The position numbers and the translations under genes were made by a program. This document shows, in pieces, positions 11,270 through 20,389 of a stretch of DNA of 64,000 nt. Within the stretch, counting starts at the first letter, position 1. Each line of letters opens with the position of its first letter. Source of the stretch: Paenibacillus xylanivorans (lineage in GTDB: Bacteria; Bacillota; Bacilli; Paenibacillales; Paenibacillaceae); contig NZ_LITU01000065.1 in assembly GCF_001280595.1 (NCBI RefSeq), positions 190,366-254,365 of the forward strand. The letters are read 5' to 3'. The notes under the pieces are model-generated. The model ran no database searches, was not told the DNA's origin, and saw only the letters and a list, made by a program, of their open reading frames with translations.

Positions 11270-11845
11270 ATGAGAGAGATTAACTATAGCGATTATTTTT
11301 GGCAGGATGATCAGGTCAGATTGCGTGCATTGCGTGAGGAAGATTGGGAGAATCATTATTATAACCGCTTCGATTCACCTGCTCGTCGTTTACTGGAATG
11401 TGCAGTAGAGCTACCCCCTACGAATGCTGAGGCGAAGAAATTTACGGAAGCCTTTTCCGATTTTTCTCTGGACAGAGGACGGATCATGTTTACGATTGAA
11501 AATATGAATGGTGAGAATGTTGGGGGCGTGAACCTGAACAGCATCGATGAGAGGAATGGTACCTTTAGCATTGGAATTCAAATTGACAGGGATCATCGCG
11601 GAAAAGGATACGGGACGAGAGCTATTCGAATCTTGCTGAAATATGCCTTTTTTGAGCGCAGGCTTAATAAATTTAACGATTATGTTCTCGAAGGCAATGA
11701 ACCTTCCGCAGCCATGATGAGAAAGCTTGGGTGTGTGCAGGAGGGCGTGCGTCGTCAGGTGATTTATACCGATGGGAAGTACCAGGATCTGATCATGTTC
11801 GGATTAACGAAAGACGAGTTTATTGATAAGGAAGGGCTTGTGTAA
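11270..11845 (+). CDS. GNAT-family N-acetyltransferase (RimJ/RimL type)
   Basis: Acetyl-CoA-dependent acetyltransferase of 191 residues; substrate unknown. The acetyl-CoA pyrophosphate loop is visible as DRDHRGKGYGTRA (about residues 105-117), and the C-terminal motif with EGNEPSAAMMRKLGC is typical of RimJ/RimL-type and antibiotic-modifying enzymes. A good ribosome binding site (GGGGGACATCAG) precedes the ATG. No neighbour indicates a role. Confidence 0.85.
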   Translation: MREINYSDYFWQDDQVRLRALREEDWENHYYNRFDSPARRLLECAVELPPTNAEAKKFTEAFSDFSLDRGRIMFTIENMNGENVGGVNLNSIDERNGTFSIGIQIDRDHRGKGYGTRAIRILLKYAFFERRLNKFNDYVLEGNEPSAAMMRKLGCVQEGVRRQVIYTDGKYQDLIMFGLTKDEFIDKEGLV

Positions 11846-11927
11846 GTCTCATTTTATATCAAATCAGTACGGCGTCTATGGGCTGCCAATGTTAGTTGGG
11901 CAACTGACAAGGTGCAAGAGGTGAAAT

Positions 11928-12470
11928 ATGAGGAAGCTGTTATGGATTAGTTTAAGTTTGATTGTGTGCGTACTGGTTAGTGTATTCTTCTGGAATGATA
12001 TTTTTGGATATAAAACGTTAGAGAAAGCTGTTCAGTCTACTTGGAAATACCCCCTTCAAGTAGTTAATGTAGATCAGCAAAATGAACTGGTTTTGTCACT
12101 GGACCAAACGCAATATGTTTTCGCTGCTTATGAACAGAAGAATGGAAGATATCACTATGATACGGATAGTGAATCAGGCTGGACAGCAAGTTCAGATGTG
12201 GGGCCCGCCTTTTTGGTACGAGCGGAGCCGAAGAACAACAAAGGGGATTTTATATGGGGCGCTTTATATTCCGATACGCCTGTACACAAGTTTAAGATTG
12301 AATATACAAACGGTGAAACTCAGGAGGTTGAGTCCAGCAATAATACGTTTATCATGAGAATGCCGGAAGCCTACCAGAGTGAAGACGAAATGATGTTAAT
12401 GACAACGTTTACGAATGTGTACGCACTTGATGAAGAGAACAATTTAATACAAGCTTATAATTTGAATTGA
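11928..12470 (+). CDS. Hypothetical membrane-anchored exported protein
   Basis: Not recognised. The first 25 residues (RKLLWISLSLIVCVLVSVFF) form an uncleaved signal anchor or signal peptide without a clear lipobox. The remaining 150 residues are mixed polar sequence rich in Asn, Glu and aromatics, predicted to be extracellular. AGAGGTGAAAT precedes the ATG. It stands between two acetyltransferase genes without overlap. Confidence 0.7.
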   Translation: MRKLLWISLSLIVCVLVSVFFWNDIFGYKTLEKAVQSTWKYPLQVVNVDQQNELVLSLDQTQYVFAAYEQKNGRYHYDTDSESGWTASSDVGPAFLVRAEPKNNKGDFIWGALYSDTPVHKFKIEYTNGETQEVESSNNTFIMRMPEAYQSEDEMMLMTTFTNVYALDEENNLIQAYNLN

Positions 12471-12533
12471 TTATGTTATCGAGTTTTAAAATGTAACGAA
12501 TAAAGATAGATAAGATGTACATCAGGAGGCATT

Positions 12534-13100
12534 ATGAAACAAACCATAAAAAGCGATGAATTAATCATTGATTGCAAAGATATTTATTTGCGCGAGTATC
12601 GACCTGAGGATTTGGAGAAATTACAGGAAATCACCTGGCAACCCGAGGTTTACGAATTTTTGCCGGGATGGAATGCTACGGTTGAAGAGAGAGCACTTTG
12701 GCTCACTCAATACGAAATTCCCGAGAATCAAAATTTTAAACAAGCTGTTTTGGCGGGTGGGGACATTGGGGACCTCTATTTACGTTTGGCTATCGTACTC
12801 AAAGAAAATGATGAGTTCATAGGATGGTGCTGCTCGGGGATCAAGGATGAACTGCCAGCGCCCAATCGGGAGATTATGTACGGCATTTCGAAACATTTCC
12901 GGAACCGTGGCTATACAACGCAGGCAGTACAAGGAATAACACAGTATTTATTTGATAATACAAACGTTGAAGTGTTGAATGCCATCGCTCTATTAACGAA
13001 TCAGGCATCCAATAAGGTAATACAGAAATGCAATTTTGAATGGCTGAATTTGATCGAAATCGAGAATGAATCTTACAACCATTACCAACTACGGAAGTAG
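12534..13100 (+). CDS. GNAT-family N-acetyltransferase
   Basis: A 188-residue acetyltransferase of RimJ/RimL type. The acetyl-CoA loop reads FRNRGYTTQAVQG, and an aromatic-rich N-terminal half (LREYRPEDLEKL) is typical. AGGAGG stands 7 bases before the ATG. It is only distantly similar to the acetyltransferase at 11270, so I do not regard them as a recent duplication. Substrate unknown. Confidence 0.82.
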   Translation: MKQTIKSDELIIDCKDIYLREYRPEDLEKLQEITWQPEVYEFLPGWNATVEERALWLTQYEIPENQNFKQAVLAGGDIGDLYLRLAIVLKENDEFIGWCCSGIKDELPAPNREIMYGISKHFRNRGYTTQAVQGITQYLFDNTNVEVLNAIALLTNQASNKVIQKCNFEWLNLIEIENESYNHYQLRK

Positions 13101-13157
13101 CAACAATAATTCTCGATACAGATGCACCATGTACCAATACACCAATCCGATACGAAA

Positions 13158-13200
13158 CGAATAACCCTTTCATTTCTCCGCTGAATGAAAGGGTTATTCG
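13158..13200. terminator. Long perfect inverted repeat, bidirectional terminator
   Basis: Arms of 17 bases (13158-13174 and 13184-13200) pair perfectly around a 9-base loop. It lies between convergent transcripts. A short T stretch follows only in the leftward direction, so it best fits termination of the histidine kinase operon. Confidence 0.7.
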
Positions 13201-13257
13201 TCATGTGATAGGAGCCGCAATAAAACGAAAAGCTGCATCTTGTGAGCCTCGTTCAGT

Positions 13258-14784
13258 TTAGGCTTCACCCTCTGCCAATGGCAGTAAAATCGTAAATTCT
13301 GTTCCTGCGCCGATCTGGCTGCGTACTGTAATTTTCCCGCCATACGACTCTACAATTGAACGGGTGATGGCAAGGCCAAGACCCGCGCCACCTTGTTTTC
13401 TCGAACGGGAAGAGCTTGTGCGGTAGAAACGTTCAAAGATGTGAGGGAGATGTTCCGGTTCAATCCCCGAGCCGTTATCTTTTACCGTTAACTCAGCTTT
13501 ATGCTGAACGGCATATAACGTGATGCTGATGGTTCCCTGATCTGAATCGGTGTGCTGTACTGCATTGTGGAACAGATTGAGTACAACCTGCTTCAATTTG
13601 TGAGCATCAGCCATAACATGCACTTCAGCAGTCAGGTCGAGATGAACTTGTCTTTCATGAGCCATCATGACCAGCTGTGGCTGCATTTCGAGCAGCAAAC
13701 TGTCGAGTTGGATGACTTCCTGCTCCTGATGAGGCGCCTGGTCCATCTTGGTCAGCATCAGCAGATCCTCTACGAGTTTGTTGATCCGGACGGATTCACC
13801 ATACATGCTGTTCAATGCGGCATATAATTGTTCGCTGTTGGAGGCTGCGCCGCGCTTGAGCACCTCAATAAATCCGTGAATGGAGGTAAGAGGGGTACGC
13901 AGCTCATGGGAAGCATCAGACAGAAAACGCTGCATCTGCTCTTTCGACTCCCGCTCTGCTTCAAATGAGTCTTCCAGCCTTTCGAGCATGCCGTTAAATG
14001 AAAGTGCCAGTTGATCTACTTCCTGTTGTCCCTGCACCGCAGGAAGGCGTTCGGCCAGACTGCCTGCATCGATTCGTTGCACCGTGTCTACCATGCTGGA
14101 TAAGGGAATCAGTGTCCGGCGAAGTGCCTTGGTGTATAGAATGAGTCCAGCGACCATAGCCAGCAGGGATAACATCAAGAAGATCAGAAGCTGTTTCACG
14201 ATCAGATCTTTTAGCGGTTTCGTAGGCGTGCCCATCTGCACCATGGGTAAGCCGCGATTACGTGGTCCCGGTGAGGAGAAAACGATTAACTGCTCATTGC
14301 CCTGGTTATCCGTTACAATCCGGTATGGAACATGTTGCTTATCGTTGATCTGATCTGTAATGTTCTCATATTCAACGGATGTCAAGCGAGGAGCGGTCAG
14401 ACCGTCTTCACCAAAAATGTCCTCGAAGCCACTTTGATTATCAAATAAGGCCAGTGAACGATCCGGAATGTACAAGAAACGATTACCTGATCCTCTTGGA
14501 TCTGATCCGGATTGTCCGCCAAAAGGATTATTTGTCGTACCACTTCGTGAAGACGTTCCGAGCCACACAGGGGGCATGGACATGAGCTGCTCTTCCATGG
14601 TTTTCGCCTGGTTACGATACAGAAAGCTTTCCATAATCCAGAATTGAAGAATACCAATTAACAATAACAGAGCAGCCAGAATGAACAGGGAGCGCGCGAG
14701 TAATTGAGAGCGAAGCGAACGTGGCGATACCCAGCGATGCAGCCATGCCCAAGGAAGATTATCCTTCAATGGTAAAGACCCCAT
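13258..14784 (-). CDS. Sensor histidine kinase of a two-component system
   Basis: Membrane sensor of 508 residues that should phosphorylate the response regulator encoded just before it. TM1 (about 30-50), an extracytoplasmic sensor region of about 140 residues with a Gly/Asn/Ser-rich patch (80-100), TM2 (about 197-217), HAMP (about 218-275), HisKA with the phospho-acceptor His293 in SHELRTP, and HATPase_c with the N box (LFHNAVQH), G1 (DNGSGIEPEHL) and G2 (GGAGLGLAI) are in order. Its ATG overlaps the regulator stop as TAATG, so the two are translationally coupled. It lies divergent from the glycosyltransferase operon; regulation of that operon is a plausible but unproven guess. Confidence 0.92.
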   Translation of the reverse strand: MGSLPLKDNLPWAWLHRWVSPRSLRSQLLARSLFILAALLLLIGILQFWIMESFLYRNQAKTMEEQLMSMPPVWLGTSSRSGTTNNPFGGQSGSDPRGSGNRFLYIPDRSLALFDNQSGFEDIFGEDGLTAPRLTSVEYENITDQINDKQHVPYRIVTDNQGNEQLIVFSSPGPRNRGLPMVQMGTPTKPLKDLIVKQLLIFLMLSLLAMVAGLILYTKALRRTLIPLSSMVDTVQRIDAGSLAERLPAVQGQQEVDQLALSFNGMLERLEDSFEAERESKEQMQRFLSDASHELRTPLTSIHGFIEVLKRGAASNSEQLYAALNSMYGESVRINKLVEDLLMLTKMDQAPHQEQEVIQLDSLLLEMQPQLVMMAHERQVHLDLTAEVHVMADAHKLKQVVLNLFHNAVQHTDSDQGTISITLYAVQHKAELTVKDNGSGIEPEHLPHIFERFYRTSSSRSRKQGGAGLGLAITRSIVESYGGKITVRSQIGAGTEFTILLPLAEGEA

Positions 14785-15467
14785 TAGAGATCCACCCTGT
14801 ATCCGACACCTCGAAGGGTACGAATGAGTTTATGCTCTTTATCCCCCAATTTGTCACGCAAGGAGCGAACGTACACCTCCACAATGTTTTCTTCTCCACC
14901 AAAATCATACCCCCACACACGGTTCAGAATGGTCGCTTTACTCAGGACAATGCCATGATTAAGCACGATGAATTTTAAAAGTTCATATTCGGTAGGAGAC
15001 AACTCCAGAATCTGATCGTGATAGGTAATCTCTTTGCGCTGATCATCGATTCGGATTGGCCCATGAGTCACCGCCCCGATTAATAATGGAAACTGATTAC
15101 GAAGCCTTGCCTGAATCCGTGCAAGCAGTTCATCGAACGCAAATGGTTTAATCATATAATCGTCGGCACCAAGCCATAGGCCTTTGACGCGATTCTCGAC
15201 TTCATCTTTGGCTGTCAGCATGATCACCCCGATCTGAGCGCCGCTCTTGCGCAGACGCTCAACAACCTCAAACCCATCCATCTCTGGCATCATGACATCC
15301 AGAATGGCCATATGTGGACGGAAATCAAGTGCCAATTCAAGCGCAGCGGCTCCATCGGGGGCTGTACGTACATCAAAGCCTTCATTGCTTAGTCCAAGCT
15401 CCAGAAATTGCAAAATATGTGGTTCATCATCTGCCAAAAGTATTTTAATGCCAGTACTCAGCTTCAT
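14784..15467 (-). CDS. OmpR/PhoB-family response regulator
   Basis: A 227-residue regulator with an N-terminal receiver domain (acidic pocket DDE at 13-15, phospho-acceptor Asp57 in AILDVMMPE, conserved Lys in IKPFAFDEL) and a C-terminal winged-helix DNA-binding domain ending in RTLRGVGYRVDL. It overlaps the kinase start by one base. The 200-base gap to the divergent glycosyltransferase gene would contain its operator if it controls that operon or itself; I could not pick out convincing direct repeats. Confidence 0.93.
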   Translation of the reverse strand: MKLSTGIKILLADDEPHILQFLELGLSNEGFDVRTAPDGAAALELALDFRPHMAILDVMMPEMDGFEVVERLRKSGAQIGVIMLTAKDEVENRVKGLWLGADDYMIKPFAFDELLARIQARLRNQFPLLIGAVTHGPIRIDDQRKEITYHDQILELSPTEYELLKFIVLNHGIVLSKATILNRVWGYDFGGEENIVEVYVRSLRDKLGDKEHKLIRTLRGVGYRVDL

Positions 15468-15670
15468 AAGCAGGCGTTCCTCCCCGTTAAATCCATCTAT
15501 TACATACCCTCAATTTTACAGGTCTATATGCTATATTATCGCTCGCCAAACTGAAAATTAGCTGAAAAGTTTGCAAGTTATCCTCAGGCAACATTCAGCG
15601 GGCACTCATCCCAGTTTTACTTTGGCATGCCACAATAGTAGACATGAAGAACTTGAAGGAGTGATTGAGA

Positions 15671-17920
15671 TTGAATAACGCCAAACGAAGGATTGATCTT
15701 GTCCTTCTGCCGATTGTTTTACTGGCGGCATTTCTGAATGGGTACGGCATCTGGAACGATCAATATGCCAATTCCTATTATACGACCGCCGTTGGGAGCA
15801 TGCTGAGAAACTTCCATAATTTTTTCTACGCATCGCTTGACTCGGCTGGTTCGGTAACGGTAGACAAACCACCGGTTGTCTTCTGGATTCAAACCGCTTT
15901 TGCTTACGTTTTTGGATTGCATGGATGGAGTGTTATTTTACCGCAAGCATTAGCGGGGATCGGTTCGGTGCTGCTGATTTATTTCATGGTCAAGCCTACA
16001 TTCGGACTTGGCGCGGCGCGAATCTCGGCACTTGCGATGGCAACCGTACCAGTAGTGGCTGCGGTCAGCCGTACCAACAACATTGACAGTATGCTGGTCT
16101 TTACGCTGCTGTTGGGTTCATGGTTTTTATTCAAGGGAAGCAAGCAAGGCAGTACATGGCGTATCCTGATTGCTTTTGCACTCATTGGACTTGCTTTTAA
16201 TATGAAAATGCTGCAAGCATACATGATTCTTCCGGCTTTCTACTTGTTCTATCTGCTTGCATTCAACGCCAAGTGGAGAAGAAAAATCATCTTGCTAATC
16301 GGAAGTACGGCAGTGTTGGCAGTCGTTTCCTTATCCTGGGCAGTCACTGTGGATTCTATACCGACAGATGAACGGCCTTATATCGGCAGCAGTGAAACCA
16401 ATTCGGTACTGGAGCTGGCTTTTGGATATAACGGCTTATCTCGTCTCACGGGACAACAGAACAGATCAGCGAATGCAGGCATGCCAAACGCCTCTGATGA
16501 AGGCAAGGACCGTGGCAACGCAACTTCCCAGACATCAGCATCCGATCAGTCGGGCAGCGGCTCGGCTTCAACAGGCAATCTACCTGGAAACGGTGAAATG
16601 GGTGGAATGAACGGAATGACTTTCCCGGGCGGTCAGTTGCCAAACGGTGGCGAGATGCCTAATGGAAGGGATTTGGGAGGTAGCAATGGTGGCGGTGGAG
16701 GCATGGGCGGCATGTTTGGCACGGGGGAAAAAGGTCCTCTGCGGTTATTCCAAACTGAACTGTCCGGTCAGGCCAGTTGGCTTTTGCCGATTGTGTTGCT
16801 TGGCTGCATTGCCATTTTTGCAGGGTTAAGACGAAGAAATATAACCGATAAGCATAGGGAAGCTTTGTTCTGGCTGGCTTGGCTGCTTCCGGTAGCTGCT
16901 TTCTTCAGTGTGGCTGGTTTCTTCCATCAATATTATCTGATCATGCTCGCACCTCCGATAGCGGCATTAACCGGAGCAGGATTTAGCGCAATGTGGACGG
17001 CTTATCGTGAACGCAATGGCTGGCAAGCCTGGTTGCTTCCATTATCCGTGCTGCTTACGACCGTCTTCGGCTGGTATATCATGCAGGTGTATAACGAGAC
17101 TATCGGGGCAGGTTGGTCCCTAGGTGAATTAATTGCAGGCATCCTGATAACGGTTATTCTGATTGTGATGCTTAATCGTTCACACCCATGGAAACAGGGT
17201 TTGATTATCACAGGCTTCATGGTCATGCTGATCGGTCCGACCTATTGGGCATTCACACCTATTACGTATGGAGGCAACAGCATGATTCCTGCGGCTGGAC
17301 CTACTGGTTCCAATGGGATGTTCGGTGGAATGGGCATGGCTATGGGAGATAGACAAGGTGATCGCAATGGTGGCGGTATGGGTATGGCTCCGCCGAATGC
17401 ATCAGATGACACCCCACAGGATCTCCCATCGTCCGATGAAGCTGACCCTAACAATGAGGGCATGGGAACACCTCTGAATTCAGGAGGAAGTATGAATGGT
17501 GGGGGAGGAATGCCTACGACAGGTGGTCGAGGTGGAGCGGGAAACCGCAACGAAGAAGTGGACACCACAACACTGAATTATCTGAGAGAGCATAACACAG
17601 GTGAAACCTATCTCTTCGCAACGACGGACTATAACCAGGCAGCCCCTTATATCATTGATGAAAATGAAGCGGTCATTACGCTCGGCGGATTCTCGGGCTC
17701 AGATCCGGTGTATACCACGGAAAAACTGGAACAACTCGTGAAGAGTGGACAAGTGAAATACTTCATGGTAGGTGGCATGGGCGGCCGAGGCGGCAGTTCT
17801 GATATCGGCGACTGGATTAAGGAGCACGGTACGGAGATTCCAACGTCAGAGTGGAAGACGGGTACGGACAGTGGTTCCGGTTTCGGCGGTCAAACGACTT
17901 TATATGAAGTGAAATTATAA
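15671..17920 (+). CDS. GT39/ArnT-like membrane glycosyltransferase (YkcB type)
   Basis: Large polytopic GT-C glycosyltransferase (749 residues, about 11-12 membrane segments) predicted to move a sugar from an undecaprenyl-phosphate donor to an acceptor on the outer face of the membrane. The early loop with TVDKPPVVFW matches the ArnT/PMT catalytic loop. Two long Gly/Met/Asn-rich low-complexity insertions (about 265-355 and 545-640) interrupt the membrane domain and probably lie outside the cell. The TTG at 15671 is preferred over TTG 15665, being 9 rather than 3 bases after GAAGGAG. It heads a cassette with GT2, GtrA and GtaB genes, the known three-component layout for cell-surface glycosylation. 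Acceptor unknown; teichoic acid is one possibility. Confidence 0.88.
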   Translation: MNNAKRRIDLVLLPIVLLAAFLNGYGIWNDQYANSYYTTAVGSMLRNFHNFFYASLDSAGSVTVDKPPVVFWIQTAFAYVFGLHGWSVILPQALAGIGSVLLIYFMVKPTFGLGAARISALAMATVPVVAAVSRTNNIDSMLVFTLLLGSWFLFKGSKQGSTWRILIAFALIGLAFNMKMLQAYMILPAFYLFYLLAFNAKWRRKIILLIGSTAVLAVVSLSWAVTVDSIPTDERPYIGSSETNSVLELAFGYNGLSRLTGQQNRSANAGMPNASDEGKDRGNATSQTSASDQSGSGSASTGNLPGNGEMGGMNGMTFPGGQLPNGGEMPNGRDLGGSNGGGGGMGGMFGTGEKGPLRLFQTELSGQASWLLPIVLLGCIAIFAGLRRRNITDKHREALFWLAWLLPVAAFFSVAGFFHQYYLIMLAPPIAALTGAGFSAMWTAYRERNGWQAWLLPLSVLLTTVFGWYIMQVYNETIGAGWSLGELIAGILITVILIVMLNRSHPWKQGLIITGFMVMLIGPTYWAFTPITYGGNSMIPAAGPTGSNGMFGGMGMAMGDRQGDRNGGGMGMAPPNASDDTPQDLPSSDEADPNNEGMGTPLNSGGSMNGGGGMPTTGGRGGAGNRNEEVDTTTLNYLREHNTGETYLFATTDYNQAAPYIIDENEAVITLGGFSGSDPVYTTEKLEQLVKSGQVKYFMVGGMGGRGGSSDIGDWIKEHGTEIPTSEWKTGTDSGSGFGGQTTLYEVKL

Positions 17921-17993
17921 GAGTGATCCAAATGATAAGCGATATGAACTTGAACAATTCGAACGAAAACAACGGAAAAGGGAGGGAACGAAC

Positions 17994-18980
17994 ATGGCTC
18001 AAAAGTTCCGTTACAGCATTATCATTCCGATGTATAACGAAGAAGCGGTGATTGAGGAGACCTATCGGCGTCTGAAAAAAGTCATGGGCAGTACGGGAGA
18101 GAGTTACGAGCTGTTGTTTGTCAATGACGGCAGCGTGGACCAAAGTGCACAGATGATCCGTGACTACGCCCGCTGGGATGAAAGTGTGAAGCTGATTGAT
18201 TTTGCACGCAACTTCGGTCACCAGATCGCGATTACGGCAGGCATGGATTATGCAGCAGGCGATGCAGTCGTCATTATTGATGCAGATCTTCAGGACCCTC
18301 CCGAGCTGATATTGGACATGATCGCCAAGTGGAAAGAGGGCTATGAGGTTGTCTATGCCCGTCGGACCAGAAGAAGCGGGGAGACCCGCTTCAAGAAATG
18401 GTCGGCAAGCCTGTTTTACCGGGTACTGCGAGCGTCGACGGATACGGATATTCCAGTGGATACCGGGGATTTCCGCCTGATGGATCGCAAGGTATGTGAT
18501 GAGATGAAACGTCTTCCGGAGAAGAATCGATTTGTCCGCGGATTGGTCAGTTGGGTGGGATTCCGCCAGACAGCGATTGAGTATGAACGCGATGAACGTT
18601 TGGCAGGTGAGACCAAATACCCGCTGAAACGCATGTTGAAGCTGAGTCTGGACGGCATTACATCATTCTCACACAAACCGCTCAAGCTTGCGGGTTACGT
18701 GGGTGCTGTTCTGTCCATCGGCGGCTTCATCTATATGCTAAGTGTCATCGCTTCGGCGATATTTACAGATTCAACGATCAAAGGATGGCCTTCGATGGTC
18801 AGCATCATGCTGATCTTTAACGGCTTCATTTTGATCATGCTGGGCATTCTTGGCGAGTATGTCGGCCGAATCTATGATGAAACCAAGGCTCGCCCGCTAT
18901 ACATCGTGAGAGATGTGTATCAGATGGAGAGTCAGACGGGTCAGTCACGGTTAACGGGCAGAGTTGCTCATCATGACTAA
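17994..18980 (+). CDS. GT2 undecaprenyl-phosphate glycosyltransferase (YkcC/GtrB type)
   Basis: Predicted to make the lipid-linked sugar donor from a nucleotide sugar on the inner face of the membrane. The 328-residue protein has an N-terminal GT-A domain with the nucleotide-binding VNDGS (43-47), the metal-binding DAD (96-98) in IIDADLQDPPE, and TGDFRLMDRKV. Two C-terminal membrane helices (about 233-260 and 267-295) resemble DPM1/ArnC/GtrB. The start has AGGGAGGG upstream. Its stop overlaps the GtrA start by 8 bases, indicating co-translation. Confidence 0.92.
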   Translation: MAQKFRYSIIIPMYNEEAVIEETYRRLKKVMGSTGESYELLFVNDGSVDQSAQMIRDYARWDESVKLIDFARNFGHQIAITAGMDYAAGDAVVIIDADLQDPPELILDMIAKWKEGYEVVYARRTRRSGETRFKKWSASLFYRVLRASTDTDIPVDTGDFRLMDRKVCDEMKRLPEKNRFVRGLVSWVGFRQTAIEYERDERLAGETKYPLKRMLKLSLDGITSFSHKPLKLAGYVGAVLSIGGFIYMLSVIASAIFTDSTIKGWPSMVSIMLIFNGFILIMLGILGEYVGRIYDETKARPLYIVRDVYQMESQTGQSRLTGRVAHHD

Positions 18981-19410
18981 TCGTCTGGTCACGCTGTTTA
19001 AGTTCGGAATTGTGGGCGTCCTGAATACGGCGGTGGATGCAATGGTGTTTACATTGCTCGCTGCCGCAGGCACACCTGCTCTGATTGCCCAGGTGATCTC
19101 CTATAGCTGCGGGGTCGTGAACAGCTACTGGTGGAACGGCAGGTGGACCTTCCATGATGCGGGAAGACAGGGCAAGAAAAACGAAATTATGCGTTTTGTA
19201 ATCACCAATCTGGTGGTTCTGGCGTTATCCTCTCTGATTCTGTACATCTGCAATAGCACATGGGGTTGGAGCGTTGTGATGAGTAAAATACTGGCGACCC
19301 TCTCGGGCATGGGTATAAACTATATTGCCAGTCGGTATTGGGTGTTCCGGGCAGATTCCTCTCGAGGGTCTGACCCTTTATCTGATGCTAATGAAAGGAG
19401 TGTTTCATGA
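18973..19410 (+). CDS. GtrA-family membrane protein, putative polyprenyl-sugar flippase
   Basis: A 145-residue protein with four hydrophobic helices and the family motifs FGIVGVLNTAVDA and NFxxSRYWVF-like ending (INYIASRYWVFRA). GtrA proteins are thought to flip undecaprenyl-phosphate-linked sugar across the membrane, here linking the cytosolic GT2 to the outward-facing GT39 enzyme. I start it at the ATG 18973; a TTG at 18964 is in frame but extends the overlap with GT2. The next gene begins one base after its stop. Confidence 0.88.
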   Translation: MTNRLVTLFKFGIVGVLNTAVDAMVFTLLAAAGTPALIAQVISYSCGVVNSYWWNGRWTFHDAGRQGKKNEIMRFVITNLVVLALSSLILYICNSTWGWSVVMSKILATLSGMGINYIASRYWVFRADSSRGSDPLSDANERSVS

Positions 19411-19411
19411 T

Positions 19412-20284
19412 ATGAGAATTAAAAAAGCAGTCATTCCGGCAGCGGGGCTTGGCACCCGATTCTTGCCGGCTACCAAGGCACAACCCAAAGAAATGCTGCC
19501 CATTGTGGACAAACCGGCCATTCAATATATTGTGGAAGAAGCGGTACAGTCAGGCATTGAAAATATCATCATTGTAACCGGACGCAATAAAAAATCAATT
19601 GAGGATCATTTTGACAAATCGGTTGAGTTGGAGCATTCCCTCTATGCCAAAGGAAAGCAAGCTCTGCTGAAAGAAGTACAAGCGATCAGCGAAATGGCCA
19701 GCATTCATTTTATCCGTCAAAAAGAGCCGCTTGGATTGGGTCATGCGATTGGATGTGCACGTCAGTTTGTGGGTGACGATCCGTTCGCCGTACTGCTTGG
19801 GGATGATATTATGGTGTCTGATCCACCGGCACTCGCACAGATGATTCATTTATATGAAAAGACAGGCAGCCAGATTGTTGGCGTACGGCAAGTGCAGGCT
19901 GCTGACGTGAGTAAATATGGGATTATTGATTCACAGGGGGCAGAGGATCGGGTTCACCGGATCACCAATCTGGTAGAAAAACCTTCCATTGCAGAAGCGC
20001 CCTCCCGAACAGCCGTGATGGGGCGTTACATTCTGAAACCTTCCATATTTCCCATTCTGGATCGAATCGAGAGAGGGGCTGGAGGGGAATATCAGCTAAC
20101 GGATGCTCTGAAAGAAGTGAGCCAGGTGGAAGAGCTGCTGGCCCTTGAGCTGGAGGGATGCCGCTACGATATTGGTGATCAGTTCGGATATATTCAGGCT
20201 ATTTTGGAGATCGGACTGATGCGTAAGGAATTGCAGCCCATGCTGACCCCATATCTTCAGCAGCTTGCAACACAGTGGGGATAA
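19412..20284 (+). CDS. gtaB: UTP-glucose-1-phosphate uridylyltransferase
   Basis: Cytosolic enzyme that makes UDP-glucose from UTP and glucose-1-phosphate, supplying the donor for the upstream glycosyltransferase. The 290 residues carry the nucleotidyltransferase signature AAGLGTRFLPATKAQPKE at the N-terminus, LGDD with metal-binding Asp, and VEKPS. Length is typical of GtaB/GalU. The start ATG at 19412 is chosen because MRIKKAVIPAAG is the conserved N-terminus and AAAGGAG is 11 bases upstream; the frame is open further upstream inside gtrA. A second gtaB copy elsewhere in the genome would be common. Confidence 0.93.
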   Translation: MRIKKAVIPAAGLGTRFLPATKAQPKEMLPIVDKPAIQYIVEEAVQSGIENIIIVTGRNKKSIEDHFDKSVELEHSLYAKGKQALLKEVQAISEMASIHFIRQKEPLGLGHAIGCARQFVGDDPFAVLLGDDIMVSDPPALAQMIHLYEKTGSQIVGVRQVQAADVSKYGIIDSQGAEDRVHRITNLVEKPSIAEAPSRTAVMGRYILKPSIFPILDRIERGAGGEYQLTDALKEVSQVEELLALELEGCRYDIGDQFGYIQAILEIGLMRKELQPMLTPYLQQLATQWG

Positions 20285-20318
20285 GACGTAAGCGGTGTTA
20301 AAGATTAAGAATTTCCAA

Positions 20319-20349
20319 CATTGTACAATGGCTCCTGTAACGCTACAAT
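20319..20349 (+). promoter_or_regulatory. Promoter of the methyltransferase gene with a palindrome at -35
   Basis: TTGTAC (20321-20326), a 17-base spacer, and TACAAT (20344-20349). The -35 is part of the perfect palindrome CATTGTACAATG (20319-20330), a possible repressor site. Confidence 0.6.
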
Positions 20350-20389
20350 GAGCAAGAAGTTCAAGTTGCTCTTTGAGGAGTGAGGAATC

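Noticed and set aside
13158..13200. Possible mobile-element end (17-base perfect inverted repeat)
   Set aside because: The loop of 9 bases and location between convergent genes fit a terminator; there is no transposase or target duplication.
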